The notes under the pieces are model-generated. The model was not told where the DNA came from and did not search any database. It saw only the letters and a list, made by a program, of their open reading frames with translations. The position numbers and the translations under genes are program-made. From Verrucomicrobiales bacterium (GTDB lineage: Bacteria; Verrucomicrobiota; Verrucomicrobiia; Methylacidiphilales; JAAUTS01), in contig JAIRPN010000015.1 of the NCBI GenBank assembly GCA_031256975.1, positions 216,648 through 280,647 on the forward strand: a DNA stretch of 64,000 bases, read 5' to 3'. How positions within the stretch are numbered: position 1 is the stretch's first letter; each line of letters opens with the position of its first letter. This document shows, piece after piece, positions 56,568 through 64,000 of the stretch.

Positions 56568-57983
56568 ATGCCACAGGATGTTCACGTTTACGATACCATG
56601 ACCCGCAGTGTGAAAGCCGTCCAGCCCTTGGACGGCAAAACGGTGCGTTTTTACTGTTGCGGGCCGACGGTTTACGGGCCCGCGCATATCGGCAATTTTC
56701 GCACTTTCGTGTCGCAGGACATTTTGCGTCGCACTTTGGAGCTGGCGGGCTGGGAAACCAAGCACGTCCGCAATGTCACCGACGTGGATGACAAAACCAT
56801 CCGGCAGTCACAAACGCAGGGCAAGACGCTGAAAGAATTCACCGACTACTGGCTGAAGTTGTTCCGCGACGACTGCGCGGCGTTGAATTTGCTGCCGCCG
56901 CATGTCGAGCCGAGCGCGGTGGAGCATATTCCGCAACAGGTCAATTTGATCGAGACGCTGATGGCGAAACAGCACGCTTACCGCACGGACGACGGCTCGG
57001 TGTATTTCCGCATCGACTCGTTCCCCGAGTACGGCCGCCTGTCGCGCGTGAAGGAACGCGAACTGGCGCCCGGCACCAACAGCGGCGGCAAGGCCAATTT
57101 GTCCGATGAATACGAACGCGAGTCGCTGGCCGATTTCGCGTTGTGGAAGGCGCGCAAACCCGAGGACGGCGCCAACGTCTGGTGCGCGCCGTGGGGCGAG
57201 GGCCGTCCGGGCTGGCATCTGGAATGCAGTTGCATGAGCATGCAGTATCTCGGCGAGTCGTTTGACTTGCACGGCGGCGGCGTGGATTTGATTTTCCCGC
57301 ACCACGAAAATGAAATCGCCCAGAGCGAGGCGGCGACCGGCAAGGTTTTCGCCAAACATTGGTTCCATACCACGCACCTGTTGGTGGAGAATCGCAAGAT
57401 GAGCAAGAGCGACGGCAATTTGTTCACCTTGCAGGATCTCAAGGACAAGGGCTTCACGCCGATGGAAGTGCGCTATGTCTTGCTGGCGGGCAAATACAGC
57501 CAGCCGTTGAACTTCACCATCGACTCGCTAAACGCCGCGCGCGCCGCGTTGAAGAAGCTCGCCAAGGCCGCTTCGTCATTAGCGCCCAAGGAAATCACCT
57601 TTGAACAACTCAAGCAACAAACGCTAACGGCGGATAATCCGTTCCATGCCGCGTGGGAAGCCTTGAAGAACGACCTCAACGTCAGCGAGGCGCTCGGCCA
57701 GACTTTTGTCGCCTTGAAAGATACCGACAAGTTCAGTGACAAAACCGCCGCATGGCTTGGTTTCCAGCGTATCATCCAGGCGCTCGGCCTCATTTTGCCG
57801 GACGCCAACGATGAAGTGACTGCGGATGTCCCCGCCGAAGTACGTGAAGTCGCCGCCAAACGCTGGGAAGCGAAAAAAGCCAGGGATTGGAAACTGGCCG
57901 ACGAATGCCGCGCCAAGCTCAGCGAACTCGGCTGGGCCATGCAGGACGCCAAGGACGATTACAAGTTGACGAAATTGAATTAG
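56568..57983 (+). CDS. cysS: Cysteine--tRNA ligase
   Basis: YCCGPTVYGPAHIGNFRTFV, WHLECSCMSMQYLG, ENRKMSKSDGN. Confidence 0.97.
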   Translation: MPQDVHVYDTMTRSVKAVQPLDGKTVRFYCCGPTVYGPAHIGNFRTFVSQDILRRTLELAGWETKHVRNVTDVDDKTIRQSQTQGKTLKEFTDYWLKLFRDDCAALNLLPPHVEPSAVEHIPQQVNLIETLMAKQHAYRTDDGSVYFRIDSFPEYGRLSRVKERELAPGTNSGGKANLSDEYERESLADFALWKARKPEDGANVWCAPWGEGRPGWHLECSCMSMQYLGESFDLHGGGVDLIFPHHENEIAQSEAATGKVFAKHWFHTTHLLVENRKMSKSDGNLFTLQDLKDKGFTPMEVRYVLLAGKYSQPLNFTIDSLNAARAALKKLAKAASSLAPKEITFEQLKQQTLTADNPFHAAWEALKNDLNVSEALGQTFVALKDTDKFSDKTAAWLGFQRIIQALGLILPDANDEVTADVPAEVREVAAKRWEAKKARDWKLADECRAKLSELGWAMQDAKDDYKLTKLN

Positions 57984-57990
57984 TGGCAAT

Positions 57991-58076
57991 TTTTACAGGG
58001 AGATCACGGAGAACATGGAGGTTAACGGTGGAGAATTTTAAATTTCTTCGTGAACTCCATGATCTTCCTGTAAAAA
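57991..58076. repeat. Intergenic inverted-repeat element, family B copy 3
   Basis: ttttacagggagatcacggagaacatggag ... ctccatgatcttcctgtaaaaa. Confidence 0.8.
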
Positions 58077-58094
58077 ATGTTTTATTAACAACCC

Positions 58095-58445
58095 ATGATT
58101 ATGCCCGCTGCCAATAATGAATTCGCGCCGGTGATCAAACGCCTGCAGGAAACCCTGATCGAATATTTGAACGAGGGCAAAAGCCTGGGCATCAAGTTCG
58201 ATCGCACCGAGGTGGTTGCCGCGATTGATCGCGCCATCGCCAAATTGAATGGCGCCAACGACGAAGCCAAGCGCGAGACACCGAAGGAATTCTTCCTCGA
58301 TGGTGTCACCGAGTTGCTGCTCGAGGAGCGCGAGGGCGTGTTCGAGAAGCAAAAGGACGGGAACGGCGAGGAAAAATATCTCGCGGTTAGCGTCGCCGTC
58401 TGGGCGCAATGCCTTGGCGAGTTGCGCAAAATCACTCATTCCTGA
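58095..58445 (+). CDS. Hypothetical protein (116 aa)
   Basis: Intact ORF in an ordered cluster with downstream genes. Confidence 0.6.
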   Translation: MIMPAANNEFAPVIKRLQETLIEYLNEGKSLGIKFDRTEVVAAIDRAIAKLNGANDEAKRETPKEFFLDGVTELLLEEREGVFEKQKDGNGEEKYLAVSVAVWAQCLGELRKITHS

Positions 58446-58448
58446 GTC

Positions 58449-58925
58449 GTGAAATCCACCCAACAATTCAACGCCGCCGTCGGTTACTACCAGCTCGGCA
58501 TGTACGAGGAGGCCTGGCAGGAGTTGAAAGGCCTGCCCGCCGGCGAGGAATTGCGCACCGAAGTGCTGGGTTTGAAAATCTCGGTGCTGATGCAGTTGAA
58601 GCATTGGGAACAGGCGGTTTCGCAAAGCACCGAACTGTTGAAAATCAGCCCGGGCGAAAAGGCCGCCTATATCGACATCGCCTATTGCCTGCATGAACTC
58701 GGTCGCACCGAACAGGCCCGTGAATTTTTACTCGGCGCGGTGAACCTGCTGCGCGACAACGCCACTTTCCATTACAACATGGCCTGTTACGAGGCCCGGC
58801 TCGGCAATCTCGAATCGGCGCGCGGTTATCTGCAGCATGCCTGCAAAATGGACGGGCATTTCAAGGAATTCTCCAAAACCGACCCCGATTTGAAACCCTT
58901 ACGCAAGAAGAAAGGCAAATCATGA
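58449..58925 (+). CDS. TPR-like protein (GTG start)
   Basis: Helical repeat layout; ATGA-type overlap with dtd. Confidence 0.75.
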   Translation: MKSTQQFNAAVGYYQLGMYEEAWQELKGLPAGEELRTEVLGLKISVLMQLKHWEQAVSQSTELLKISPGEKAAYIDIAYCLHELGRTEQAREFLLGAVNLLRDNATFHYNMACYEARLGNLESARGYLQHACKMDGHFKEFSKTDPDLKPLRKKKGKS

Positions 58926-59377
58926 AGACAGTGGTGCAACGCGTTTCCAGGGCCGAGGTGCGCATCAACGGTGAACCCGCGCGCAGCATTGGCGCCGGAC
59001 TGGTCATTTTGCTCGGCGTGGAACCGGCCGACACGGATGCCGATGCCGCCTGGTTGCTGGATAAAATTCTCAAACTGCGACTGTTCGATGATAACGAGGG
59101 ATTCATGGACTTGTCACTCGGCGACATCGACGGCGAATTGCTGGTCGTCAGCCAGTTCACCCTGTTCGCCAGTACCAAGAAAGGCACCAAGCCTTCTTTC
59201 CACCGCGCCGCCAAACCGGAAATCGCCGTGCCGCTTTATGAATTGTTCGTGCGGCTGGCGCGCAACAGCATCGGGCCGGACAAGGTAAAAACCGGAACTT
59301 TTGGCGCGATGATGTCAGTTGAGCTGGTCAACGACGGGCCAGTGACGCTGATTCTGGATTCCAAGAACAAAGAATAG
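58922..59377 (+). CDS. dtd: D-aminoacyl-tRNA deacylase
   Basis: MKTVVQRVSRAEVRI, LLVVSQFTLFASTKKGTKPSF, GTFGAMMSVELVNDGPVTLILDS. Confidence 0.96.
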   Translation: MKTVVQRVSRAEVRINGEPARSIGAGLVILLGVEPADTDADAAWLLDKILKLRLFDDNEGFMDLSLGDIDGELLVVSQFTLFASTKKGTKPSFHRAAKPEIAVPLYELFVRLARNSIGPDKVKTGTFGAMMSVELVNDGPVTLILDSKNKE

Positions 59378-59381
59378 CTTC

Positions 59382-59490
59382 ATTCACCGCGGAGACGCAG
59401 AGAACGCGGAGATCTTTTTGGTTCACGATTCTGCGTTAGCCGTATCTTGCCCAAATAAAACTCAGCGTTCTCTGCGCCTCTGCGGTGAAT
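59382..59490. repeat. Intergenic inverted-repeat element, family A copy 4
   Basis: attcaccgcggagacgcagagaacgcggagat ... agcgttctctgcgcctctgcggtgaat. Confidence 0.85.
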
Positions 59491-60789
59491 TTAATCCACG
59501 ATGCTAACCTGCGTGCCGATGCCTATTTCGCCGAACAATTCCTTGGCCTTGTCGTAAGGCATGCGGATGCAGCCATGCGAGGCCGGATAACCCGGCAACA
59601 ATCCCGCGTGCATGCCGATCGGGCTGAAATTCAAGCGCATGAAAAACGGCATTTCCGCGTCCTTGTAAATCGAGGAAATCCATTGCTCGTGCTTGTCGGT
59701 GATCACGTACTGCCCCTTCGGTGTGTCGAAGCCCTTGGCGCCGGTGGAAACAGGCGATTTCATGTAAATCTCGCCTTCCTTGTAAATCACCGCGCGCTGC
59801 CTGGAGATGGAAATCTCGATTTTGAATTTCTGCCCGCCGTTAGCGCCGAGCAAATACTGGATCACCGGCGTGCGCTTGTTGGTGGCGGCAATGTACACCG
59901 CGCGGGTTTCGGTTTCCACGGTCCCGGCGGTTTTCCTGGCACCGTGCTTGACCAGCAACTTGACCATGTCGAGGTTGCCCTGCCCGGCGGCGATCATCAG
60001 CGGCGTCACTCCTTTTTCCTTCCGCAAATAAAATTCCACGGTGCCGTCGCCAACCGTGTTGACAAAGGCATTGCCGGCCGGGGTATTGGCCAGGGTGTTG
60101 GGATCGGCACCCGATTCAAGCAAGCGACTCACCAGTTCCAGGTTCCCGGTCGCCACCGCCCAGACCAAAAACGGCTGGCCCTGAATTCCCTCGGGACCGG
60201 GCTTGGCGCCGGCCTTCAGCAATGCGTTGACGGTCGCAATGTTCGGCGCGATGCCGAGCGGTGTCCTGCCCTCCTTGTCAGCGAGATTTAGCGCCGCGCC
60301 TGAACGCAACAACAATTCGGTGATCTTCGGCTGCTTGTGCCGGATTGACAAGAATAACGCGGTACGGCCTTGCCGGTCCTGCAGTTCGTCGTTAGCGCCC
60401 GCTTTCAGCAAATATTCCACCGCATCGGCCTTGCCATTGATAGTATTGGTCATCAATGCGGTCCGGCCCTGGTGGTTGGCGTGGTTCAAGTCGGCCCCGT
60501 GCCGCAGCAAAAAATCAGCCGCTTCCTTTTGTCCGGCGCCAACCGCGAGGCCGAATGCCGTCTCGCCATTGGCGTCCGCCGTGTTCACGTCGATGCCGGT
60601 TTGCAGAAACAACTGCAGGTTGTCCAGCTGCCCCTGCCGGGCGGTTTTCAGGAACTCCTCCACGGAAACCGGGATCTGCTTGCCTTGCAGGGTTTCACGC
60701 GCCACGTCAGCCTGTTTTTTGCACGAACACAGCGCAAGGCCGAGCAGCAGCACGGCAATAGTTTTCAAATGCTTCATGGACTGCGGCAA
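59491..60789 (-). CDS. Lipoprotein with ankyrin repeats fused to an L,D-transpeptidase (YkuD) domain
   Basis: LLGLALCSCKK lipobox; multiple ANK repeats; HAGLLPGYPASHGCIRMP catalytic motif. Confidence 0.9.
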   Translation of the reverse strand: MPQSMKHLKTIAVLLLGLALCSCKKQADVARETLQGKQIPVSVEEFLKTARQGQLDNLQLFLQTGIDVNTADANGETAFGLAVGAGQKEAADFLLRHGADLNHANHQGRTALMTNTINGKADAVEYLLKAGANDELQDRQGRTALFLSIRHKQPKITELLLRSGAALNLADKEGRTPLGIAPNIATVNALLKAGAKPGPEGIQGQPFLVWAVATGNLELVSRLLESGADPNTLANTPAGNAFVNTVGDGTVEFYLRKEKGVTPLMIAAGQGNLDMVKLLVKHGARKTAGTVETETRAVYIAATNKRTPVIQYLLGANGGQKFKIEISISRQRAVIYKEGEIYMKSPVSTGAKGFDTPKGQYVITDKHEQWISSIYKDAEMPFFMRLNFSPIGMHAGLLPGYPASHGCIRMPYDKAKELFGEIGIGTQVSIVD

Positions 60790-60857
60790 TTATAACAGCC
60801 GGAAGGACCTCCGCCATTCTTCTTTTCAAAATCCAGGAACCCGCTAACACCTTTAGG

Positions 60858-61493
60858 ATGGCCCTACGAGAAGCGAGACCCTTTCTGATCATCCTGACCA
60901 TTGCCGCATTGCTGTGCGCGTTCCTGCCGCATCCGTTCTCCTGGATCACGGTGCTGCCGGTGCTGCTGTTTTTTTACGTGCTGTATTTCTTCCGCGACCC
61001 GGAACGCAGTGCCCCCGCCGATCCCGATCTCATCATCAGCGCCGCCGACGGCAAGGTGATCTTTGTCGACGAAGTCGAGGAACCTTCCTACTCGAAGCAG
61101 AAAATGAAACGGGTGGCGGTGTTCCTGTCGGTGTTCGACGTCCACGTCAACCGCATGCCCTACGCCGGCACCATCAGGAAAGTCACCCACCAGCCCGGCA
61201 AGTTCCTCGACGCCCGGGTGCCCGACATTGACATACAAAACGAGGCGATGAACTGGCTGGTCACCACCGAGCGCGGCGACATGGTCATCCGCCAGATCGC
61301 GGGGTTGATCGCCCGGCGCATCGTGGCCTGGGCCAAGGAAGGGCAGACGCTAACCACGACGGAGCGTTTCGGCATGATCCGCTTCGGCTCGCGCACCGAT
61401 ATCTTTTTGCCGCTGGATTGCGAACTGCTGGTCAAGCCCGGCGAGCGCGTAGTCGGCGGAAAAACCGTCGTCGCCCGCTGGCCGCAACGCTAA
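60858..61493 (+). CDS. psd: Phosphatidylserine decarboxylase (short form)
   Basis: AADGKVIFVDEVEEP, DVHVNRMPYAGTI, RFGSRTDIFLP; TAA stop lies in a CGCTAAC word. Confidence 0.93.
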   Translation: MALREARPFLIILTIAALLCAFLPHPFSWITVLPVLLFFYVLYFFRDPERSAPADPDLIISAADGKVIFVDEVEEPSYSKQKMKRVAVFLSVFDVHVNRMPYAGTIRKVTHQPGKFLDARVPDIDIQNEAMNWLVTTERGDMVIRQIAGLIARRIVAWAKEGQTLTTTERFGMIRFGSRTDIFLPLDCELLVKPGERVVGGKTVVARWPQR

Positions 61494-61514
61494 CAGCGAA
61501 CTTGGAGCGCTTCT

Positions 61515-62339
61515 ATGAAAGAATCGGAATCGAAAGAGCCAAAAATGGTGTACCTGCTGCCGAACCTAATGACGGCCGGCAATTTGTGTTTCGGCTTTTT
61601 TGCCATCCTCAATATTTTCGAGGGCACCATCCGCCGCACCAACGAGGACGGCGACTGGATCCACTATTACCAGTTCAGCCTGTTCTGCATCCTCGGCGCC
61701 TTTGTCTGCGACATGCTCGACGGACGGATGGCCCGCCTGAGCGGGCAGGAATCGCCCTTCGGCCGCGAATTTGATTCGCTCGCCGACATTGTTTCCTTCG
61801 GCATCGCCCCGGCGTTGCTGGTGTTCAAGATCGTGTTGTTCGAATTCGAAAACCGGCTCGGCTGGCCGATTGCGTTTGTGTATCTGGCCTGCGGTGCCCT
61901 GCGCCTGGCGCGTTTCAATGTGCTGGCGGCGATGCCCGACAAGAAGGTGTTGAAGGAATTCACCGGCTTCCCGATTCCGGCCGCGGCGGGCTTGATCGCC
62001 TCGATCACCCTGCTGCTGTTGCATGTTTACCAACAGGACCGCATTATCGGCAACTGGAAATACCTGCTGGCGGCATTGATGCTGTTCCTCAGCTACATGA
62101 TGTTCAGCAAGTTCCGCTACCCGAGCTTCAAGTCGCTCAACTGGCGCGCGCAAATGTCGGTGCCGAAACTGTTCCTGTTCTGCGCGGGCGTGGCGCTAAC
62201 CATCATCTTCTACCGTTATTCGCTGGCGGTCCTGTTCACCGGTTACCTGTTTTACGGTTTCCTGCGGCCCTACATCTCCAAGAGCTGGCGCGAGGACCTC
62301 GGCGACGAGGAAGATGACGAATTCAAACCCAGCAGTTGA
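61515..62339 (+). CDS. pssA: CDP-diacylglycerol--serine O-phosphatidyltransferase
   Basis: CDMLDGRMARLSGQESPFGREFDSLADIVSFGIAPALL CDP-alcohol motif. Confidence 0.95.
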   Translation: MKESESKEPKMVYLLPNLMTAGNLCFGFFAILNIFEGTIRRTNEDGDWIHYYQFSLFCILGAFVCDMLDGRMARLSGQESPFGREFDSLADIVSFGIAPALLVFKIVLFEFENRLGWPIAFVYLACGALRLARFNVLAAMPDKKVLKEFTGFPIPAAAGLIASITLLLLHVYQQDRIIGNWKYLLAALMLFLSYMMFSKFRYPSFKSLNWRAQMSVPKLFLFCAGVALTIIFYRYSLAVLFTGYLFYGFLRPYISKSWREDLGDEEDDEFKPSS

Positions 62340-62347
62340 GTTTGCCT

Positions 62348-63271
62348 TCAGCGGTACAAATCCTGGTTGTGCTTGCGCTGTAGTTCCAACCACTCTTCTT
62401 GCTTTTTCTCCGCGGCGCTCTGCTTCTTGGCGGCATCGGCATCCGCCTGGGTCATTTGGTTGAGCTGTTCCTGGTTCTGTTCCTTGGCCTTCGGGTTGAG
62501 GAACAGTTCGATGCGGCGGAAGACGCCGTCGTCATCCTGGTAGAATTTCGGGCGGTAAACGTAATATTCCTTCGGCGTGGCTTTTGCGTCCGGCTTGGCG
62601 TCAATGGCCGGCAGGTCGGTGACGCTGGGAACAATGAATTGCTTCTTGCCATCCTCCGGTTTCAGAATCGCGGGGTCGGGGCCGGGACGGTCGATTTCAC
62701 GATAGGAAGTAAAGGTATGGTCAACAGGCTGGGCGCTGACCAGTAAATCCTTGGCTTTGTCCGGCGCGGCGAAATCTTTCACGGTTAGCGGCCCGCGGAT
62801 TTTGTCGGCGAGCACGAAATTCCACTCATTCGGGTCGCTGTAGCGCACGTTTTCCGGTTCCAGCGCGTTGCTGAAACGGTCGAGTTTCGAAACCCGCCAG
62901 CCGAGGTAGTCGCCGCTGCGCAGCCATTCCACGGTGGACGGCAGCCAATAACCGCCCGGCACCCAGGCCCAGCGGCCGCCGTCGGTATCGCGCCTGGTCC
63001 AGTAACCGTAATGGTCGATCATCCAGGAACCGTTGTCGGCGCCCTTCCAGGTCCAGCCGTAATCGGTGTAAATCCACTGGCCGTTGCGGTAGGGGGCCCA
63101 GCCGTCTTGTTGTTTCGGCTGGTAATCGAACTTGCGCGCGGCGTTGGCCTGCCAGGTGCCGGTGTCCTTGAGGGCGTCGATGATAAAATCAAAGTCCACT
63201 TGCGGCTGTTCCGCACGAACAAGCCCGCCAAGCATCAGGGACAGCAGCACACAAGCAACAAATCGCATCAA
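62348..63271 (-). CDS. DUF6600-like secreted protein with aromatic YxxWxP-type repeats
   Basis: GWAPYRNGQWIYTDYGWTWKGADNGSWMIDHYGYWTRR. Confidence 0.75.
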   Translation of the reverse strand: MMRFVACVLLSLMLGGLVRAEQPQVDFDFIIDALKDTGTWQANAARKFDYQPKQQDGWAPYRNGQWIYTDYGWTWKGADNGSWMIDHYGYWTRRDTDGGRWAWVPGGYWLPSTVEWLRSGDYLGWRVSKLDRFSNALEPENVRYSDPNEWNFVLADKIRGPLTVKDFAAPDKAKDLLVSAQPVDHTFTSYREIDRPGPDPAILKPEDGKKQFIVPSVTDLPAIDAKPDAKATPKEYYVYRPKFYQDDDGVFRRIELFLNPKAKEQNQEQLNQMTQADADAAKKQSAAEKKQEEWLELQRKHNQDLYR

Positions 63272-63366
63272 TTCTCTTTAGCCGCTAATGGCAAAAGCGC
63301 AAGCACCGCCTCGGCTGTTCAATTAGTGTTGTTCTTGTCTGCGCCGCCGCTTAGAATGACAGCCAT

Positions 63367-63771
63367 ATGCCTGAGATTGCCAATTACGTGCTGCAGGGGG
63401 CGATGAAGATCACGCCGCTAACGGTGAAAAAATTGCTGCATGAGCTGCCTATGCTCAAGCTGGAATTCACCCAGATTCATGCGCCCAAGTTTCCCCATTT
63501 GGTTGACCAACTGACCTTTCTCGCCGACGTGGTCGAGGACTTCGCCGAGGGCGAGGCCGACGAGCTGCCCTACCGGGCCGCCGCCGAGGCCGCCTTTGCC
63601 CTATTGTACGCCCATAAGCGGGCCGACCTGATTCCGGATTTCATTCCCGACTTTGGCCGCGCGGACGATTCAGTGGTGGTGCGCTCGGTGTTGATCACCC
63701 ACGAAAAACATTTTCGCGCCTACGCGGAAAAGCACCACATGAACTGGGACAAAATCACCAACGAGGCCTGA
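63367..63771 (+). CDS. DUF1232/YkvA-like protein
   Basis: DLIPDFIPDFGRADDSVVVRSVL. Confidence 0.65.
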   Translation: MPEIANYVLQGAMKITPLTVKKLLHELPMLKLEFTQIHAPKFPHLVDQLTFLADVVEDFAEGEADELPYRAAAEAAFALLYAHKRADLIPDFIPDFGRADDSVVVRSVLITHEKHFRAYAEKHHMNWDKITNEA

Positions 63772-63789
63772 CGCGCTGATTGCAAGCCT

Positions 63790-64000
63790 ATGGAACTGTC
63801 TCCCTGGCTTCTCCGTCTGGAACGGCGTTTCGGTCACTGGGGCATTCCGCACCTGATCAAGGGGTTGGTCGTCCTCAACTGCCTGACTTTCGTGCTGCAA
63901 TATTTGCAGCCCGGCTTTGAGCAAATGTTGTCGTTCGACAGCGCGGCCATCCGCGCCGGGGAAGTCTGGCGCGTGTTCACCTTCCTGTTGCAACCGGCCG
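63790..64000 (+). CDS. Rhomboid-like membrane protein, N-terminal part (truncated by window end)
   Basis: Translation MELSPWLLRLERRFGHWGIPHLIKGLVVLNCLTFVLQYL...GEVWRVFTFLLQPA. Confidence 0.55.
   Translation, partial: MELSPWLLRLERRFGHWGIPHLIKGLVVLNCLTFVLQYLQPGFEQMLSFDSAAIRAGEVWRVFTFLLQPA

Noticed and set aside
117-63421. TTAGCG word as a Chi or KOPS/FRS-type polar motif
   Set aside because: Hand count gives near-equal orientations across the window; polar replication or recombination motifs should be strongly strand-biased over 64 kb. Not excluded if a replichore boundary lay inside, but orientations are intermixed throughout.
117-63421. TTAGCG word as a protein-level repeat or a product of codon bias
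   Set aside because: It is read in several frames and both directions, is common in intergenic DNA, and uses rare CTA/TTA codons in a GC-rich genome.
1-64000. CRISPR array, tRNA, rRNA, integrase, prophage or toxin-antitoxin modules
   Set aside because: No regularly spaced repeats, cloverleaf-like segments or recognisable phage, integrase or TA proteins were seen by eye.

Overview
GC-rich bacterial chromosomal window, Verrucomicrobia-like by gene content (LpxC-FabZ fusion, bacterial deoxyhypusine-synthase-like protein, YXWxP-type protein). About 70 CDSs, mostly housekeeping: riboflavin genes (ribBA, ribH, ribD, ribE), nusB, ftsY, lpxC/fabZ-lpxA, glpX, gltA, asd, cysS, hisI, dtd, psd-pssA, panD, rlmH. 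There is also an EmrAB/NodT-type efflux operon with a TetR regulator, a B12-riboswitch-controlled TonB receptor, a two-component system and a complete MoxR/Bat operon. No tRNA, rRNA, CRISPR array or transposase was recognised. The strongest unexplained signal is not a gene. It is a short dispersed word, RTTAGCG / CGCTAAY (extended form roughly CGCTAAYNRYGA), which I counted by hand about 140 times in 64 kb (about 160 for the TTAGCG hexamer). It occurs on both strands, inside genes in several reading frames and between genes, and closely spaced inverted copies form apparent terminator hairpins. This resembles the neisserial DUS / Haemophilus USS uptake signals or cyanobacterial HIP1, but the word matches none of those known to me. 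Secondary findings: three families of intergenic inverted-repeat elements, a low-GC esterase gene flanked by 26-bp direct repeats copied from the end of a kinase gene, a Fur-like operator at a flavodoxin gene, palindromic operators at TetR and XRE genes, a frameshifted NUDIX gene, an unannotated small lipoprotein in the efflux operon, and an ankyrin/L,D-transpeptidase fusion.
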